Position numbers and translations under genes: made by a program. From Acidobacteriota bacterium (lineage in GTDB: Bacteria > Acidobacteriota > Blastocatellia > Pyrinomonadales > Pyrinomonadaceae), in NCBI GenBank assembly GCA_019247865.1, contig JAFBAJ010000124.1, positions 1 to 7,413 on the forward strand: a stretch of DNA of 7,413 bases, written 5' to 3'. This document shows, piece by piece, positions 6,197 to 7,413 of the stretch. Within the stretch, counting starts at the first letter, position 1; every line of letters begins with the position of its first letter. Under the pieces are notes generated by a model. It was given only the letters and a program-made list of their open reading frames with translations. It did no database searches and was not told the DNA's origin.

Positions 6197-6745
6197 TTAG
6201 TTATCCTGCGTCTGGCCGCCGCTGCGAGCGCGCCATTCCTGGCGACGCTGTTCGCGCTGCTGACGCTCGGTTGCGAGCTGCGTCTTCTGCTCGGCGGTCA
6301 GGACGTTATAGATCTCCGACATCATGCGTGCGCGCGCCACTTCCATCTCGACGTGGCGGTTGGCACGGGCCTGCGCCGCCGCGCGGACGGCCGATTCGTT
6401 GAACGTGCCGCTCATGAAGTCGTCTCTGTCCCCACGCGTGCCGCGCCCCTGCTCACGCATGGCTTTGGTGCTCTCTTGAAAGCGAGCTTTGATCTGCTCG
6501 ATCTGCTGCTTCTGCGCGTCCGTCAGGTTGAGCTTTTCGGCGAAGCGTCCGCCGAACATGCCGCCTTTGCCGTGACGGCCCTTGCGGTCGCCGCGCCCCT
6601 CACGTCCCCACTGACGCCCGGCACGCGCCTGCCCGCCGTCGTCCTGCGTCTGCTTCTGCTGCGCGAAACCGACGATGCCCGTCAGAGCCAAAGCTCCGGC
6701 CAGCGCGACTCCGCCCAGGATCTTCTTCGTTCCAGTTAGTTTCAT
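6197..6745 (-). CDS. Periplasmic Spy/CpxP-family (LTxxQ) protein
   Basis: A protein of 182 residues from the ATG at 6745, with AGGA a few bases upstream. Residues 1-28 form a signal peptide (KK, then a hydrophobic run, cleavage near GFA-Q). Residues 35-68 are Gly/Arg/Lys-rich and basic, including GRHGKGGMFGGRF. The core is the paired LTxxQ fold: LNLTDAQKQQIEQIKARF (72-89) and YNVLTAEQKTQL (146-157), with His 131 and several Met between (MEVARARMM, 134-142). The family comprises periplasmic helical chaperones and metal- or stress-responsive accessory proteins of the Cpx type. The C-terminus is Gln/Arg-rich. It is preceded by the ECF-type promoter at 6836-6863. Inference: an envelope-stress effector under the neighbouring sigma factor. 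Metal binding by the Met/His residues is possible but unproved. Confidence 0.88.
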   Translation of the reverse strand: MKLTGTKKILGGVALAGALALTGIVGFAQQKQTQDDGGQARAGRQWGREGRGDRKGRHGKGGMFGGRFAEKLNLTDAQKQQIEQIKARFQESTKAMREQGRGTRGDRDDFMSGTFNESAVRAAAQARANRHVEMEVARARMMSEIYNVLTAEQKTQLATERQQREQRRQEWRARSGGQTQDN

Positions 6746-6835
6746 TTTGTCCTACTCTCCAAAAGATGAAATTGTCGTGCGCCGCATTCGGACCCAGGGG
6801 AGAATGACGCCTCTAATCCGGCCATTCAAGATACT

Positions 6836-6863
6836 AGACGCCGAAAAAAAGATTATGGTTACA
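6836..6863 (-). promoter_or_regulatory. ECF-type promoter, copy B (upstream of the Spy-like gene)
   Basis: On the minus strand TGTAACC (6863-6857) and CGTCT (6840-6836) are spaced by exactly 16 bases, which include a run of seven T. The start codon is at 6745, so the leader would be about 80 nt. It is identical in all 12 fixed bases to copies A and C although the spacers are unrelated. Confidence 0.78.
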
Positions 6864-6877
6864 CCCTTCATCTCAAA

Positions 6878-6891
6878 TCTGAAATTTCAGA
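6878..6891. promoter_or_regulatory. 14-bp perfect palindrome, possible operator
   Basis: TCTGAAATTTCAGA is a perfect inverted repeat lying 14 bp upstream of the -35 of promoter copy B. Its position suits a dimeric regulator. A variant one base shorter forms the tip of the palindrome at 6144-6180. No regulator gene for it is visible in the window. Confidence 0.4.
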
Positions 6892-7007
6892 GCCGAGATG
6901 CCAGGCGGCTGTGACAACTTCGACACTCTGAATTCATTCAATCGCAAGCTTCCGCCCGCCCGAAAGCTCATCCGAAAGATAGATTTGCAGGCTTTATTCT
7001 TGTAGAG

Positions 7008-7028
7008 TTGGCGCATATCTTTCGCCAA
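7008..7028. promoter_or_regulatory. Dyad TTGGCG-N9-CGCCAA, possible operator
   Basis: The half-sites TTGGCG (7008-7013) and CGCCAA (7023-7028) are perfect complements with a 9-bp A/T-rich centre. The dyad ends 5 bp before the -35 of promoter copy C. This would suit an activator or repressor of the RND adaptor gene. A 6-bp half-site is short, so chance is not excluded. Confidence 0.3.
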
Positions 7029-7033
7029 AAACC

Positions 7034-7061
7034 TGTAACCGTGCGCGTGTGCGCTGCGTCT
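7034..7061 (+). promoter_or_regulatory. ECF-type promoter, copy C (upstream of the RND adaptor gene)
   Basis: On the plus strand TGTAACC (7034-7040) and CGTCT (7057-7061) are separated by 16 bases. The start codon is at 7096, giving a leader of about 28 nt that includes an AGGG ribosome-binding site. Its flanks resemble copy A (CCTGTAACCG and CGTCTTC in both), although the two drive different genes on opposite strands. Confidence 0.78.
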
Positions 7062-7095
7062 TCCAACAAAAGGGGTTAGACAGTAGGGTTCGTTT

Positions 7096-7413
7096 ATGTC
7101 TTTTATTTTTCTCTCCCGCAGACTTGAGACTGCAGCGCTGGTTTGCCTCGCGCTGGCAGTCGCGCTCAGCGCCGCCGGATGCGGGCGTTCCGAATCGAAG
7201 GCCAACGTGCGCGCAGAGGGCAAGGGTGGCGGCGCAAGCGCCGAAGCCCAGCCCGTCGCCGTGACCACCGCGCAGGCCGTCGCGCGCGAAGTTCCCTCTT
7301 ACATACAGGCGACCGGCAGCCTCGTCGCAGAGGAATCTTCCGATGTCGCGCCGCAGACTTCCGGGCAGGTCGTCGCGACTCCCGTCGGCGTCGGCGCTTT
7401 CGTCCGGCAGGGC
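7096..7413 (+). CDS. RND efflux periplasmic adaptor (membrane fusion) lipoprotein, 3' end missing
   Basis: The first 106 residues are in view and the frame is open at the right edge. The ATG at 7096 follows an AGGG ribosome-binding site. Basic residues at 8-9 and a hydrophobic run (12-27) end in LSAAGC, a type II signal with the lipidated Cys at 29. A flexible Gly/Ala/Ser linker follows. From residue 54 the text VAVTTAQAVAREVPSYIQATGSLVAEESSDVAPQ...GQVVATPVGVGAFVRQG (split here) matches the start of AcrA/CusB-like adaptors: a first beta strand, an ATG turn, then the lipoyl half-motif P..sG.v....v..G..V..G. Such adaptors join an inner-membrane RND pump to an outer-membrane channel, and the pump gene would be expected just outside. 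Substrate class (drug or metal) cannot be told from this part. It is driven by ECF-type promoter copy C. Confidence 0.88.
   Translation, partial: MSFIFLSRRLETAALVCLALAVALSAAGCGRSESKANVRAEGKGGGASAEAQPVAVTTAQAVAREVPSYIQATGSLVAEESSDVAPQTSGQVVATPVGVGAFVRQG

Larger units (their letters stand above)
6746..7095. promoter_or_regulatory. 350-bp divergent regulatory region
   Basis: This non-coding stretch separates the minus-strand Spy-like gene from the plus-strand RND adaptor gene, and is visibly richer in A/T than its surroundings. It holds two divergent copies of the TGTAACC-N16-CGTCT element (6836-6863 minus, 7034-7061 plus), a 14-bp palindrome near the first and a dyad near the second. The longer frames crossing it on either strand lack family features and are chance frames. 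I saw no RNA gene. Confidence 0.75.

Noticed and set aside
6182..6739. Plus-strand frame of 185 codons opposite the Spy-like gene
   Set aside because: The minus-strand reading has a signal peptide, two LTxxQ motifs, a ribosome-binding site and a promoter; the plus frame has none of these.
7049..7264. Plus-strand frame of 71 codons overlapping the adaptor start
   Set aside because: It is in a different frame from the adaptor, which has a lipobox, a membrane-fusion motif and remains open to the edge; this frame closes early and shows no motif.
6873..7268. Minus-strand frame of 131 codons in the divergent region
   Set aside because: It overlaps the promoters and the lipoprotein signal of the RND adaptor and lacks a credible start or domain.

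Overview
The window is GC-rich bacterial DNA. It most likely comes from an acidobacterium of the Blastocatellia type. This is an inference from protein style: a Thr/Ser/Pro linker leading into FG-GAP-like repeats with a DFDGDG..D.AVFRP core, small secreted Arg/Tyr-rich and glycine-zipper proteins, and LTxxQ (Spy/CpxP) proteins. No rRNA or other marker gene is present to confirm it.

Layout. Positions 1-3633 (+) hold the 3' part of a very large exported protein: a YVTN-type beta-propeller, a two-CXXCH cytochrome module, a low-complexity linker and six FG-GAP-like repeats. It converges on a minus-strand block across a 112-bp gap, which holds an inverted array of degenerate 7-bp repeats that can fold and probably terminates transcription both ways. 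Every gene from 3746 to 6745 is on the minus strand. In transcription order these are a secreted Spy/CpxP-like protein (6745-6197), a 37-nt palindrome, a small LPNGR-repeat secreted protein (6092-5781), a glycine-zipper secreted protein (5742-5347), a strong intrinsic terminator, an ECF sigma factor (5246-4620), a single-pass membrane protein in the anti-sigma position (4545-4123) and a membrane-anchored Spy/metal-resistance-like protein (4126-3746). A 350-bp divergent regulatory region (6746-7095) separates this block from a plus-strand lipoprotein gene that runs off the right edge. That gene encodes the start of an RND-efflux periplasmic adaptor.

The most interesting signal is a promoter-like element, TGTAACC-N16-CGTCT, that occurs three times with identical bases and identical spacing. 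One copy precedes the anti-sigma-like/sensor-like pair, with its -35 overlapping the sigma stop codon. One precedes the secreted Spy-like gene. One precedes the RND adaptor gene on the other strand. The form (AAC in the -35, CGTC in the -10) is that of ECF sigma promoters. The economical reading is that the sigma factor encoded here controls its own inhibitor and sensor candidates, a periplasmic chaperone-like protein and an efflux pump. In logic, though not in demonstrated homology, this resembles the CnrYXH/CnrCBA trans-envelope circuit of Cupriavidus. The assignment of the site to this sigma factor and the nature of the inducer are inferences.
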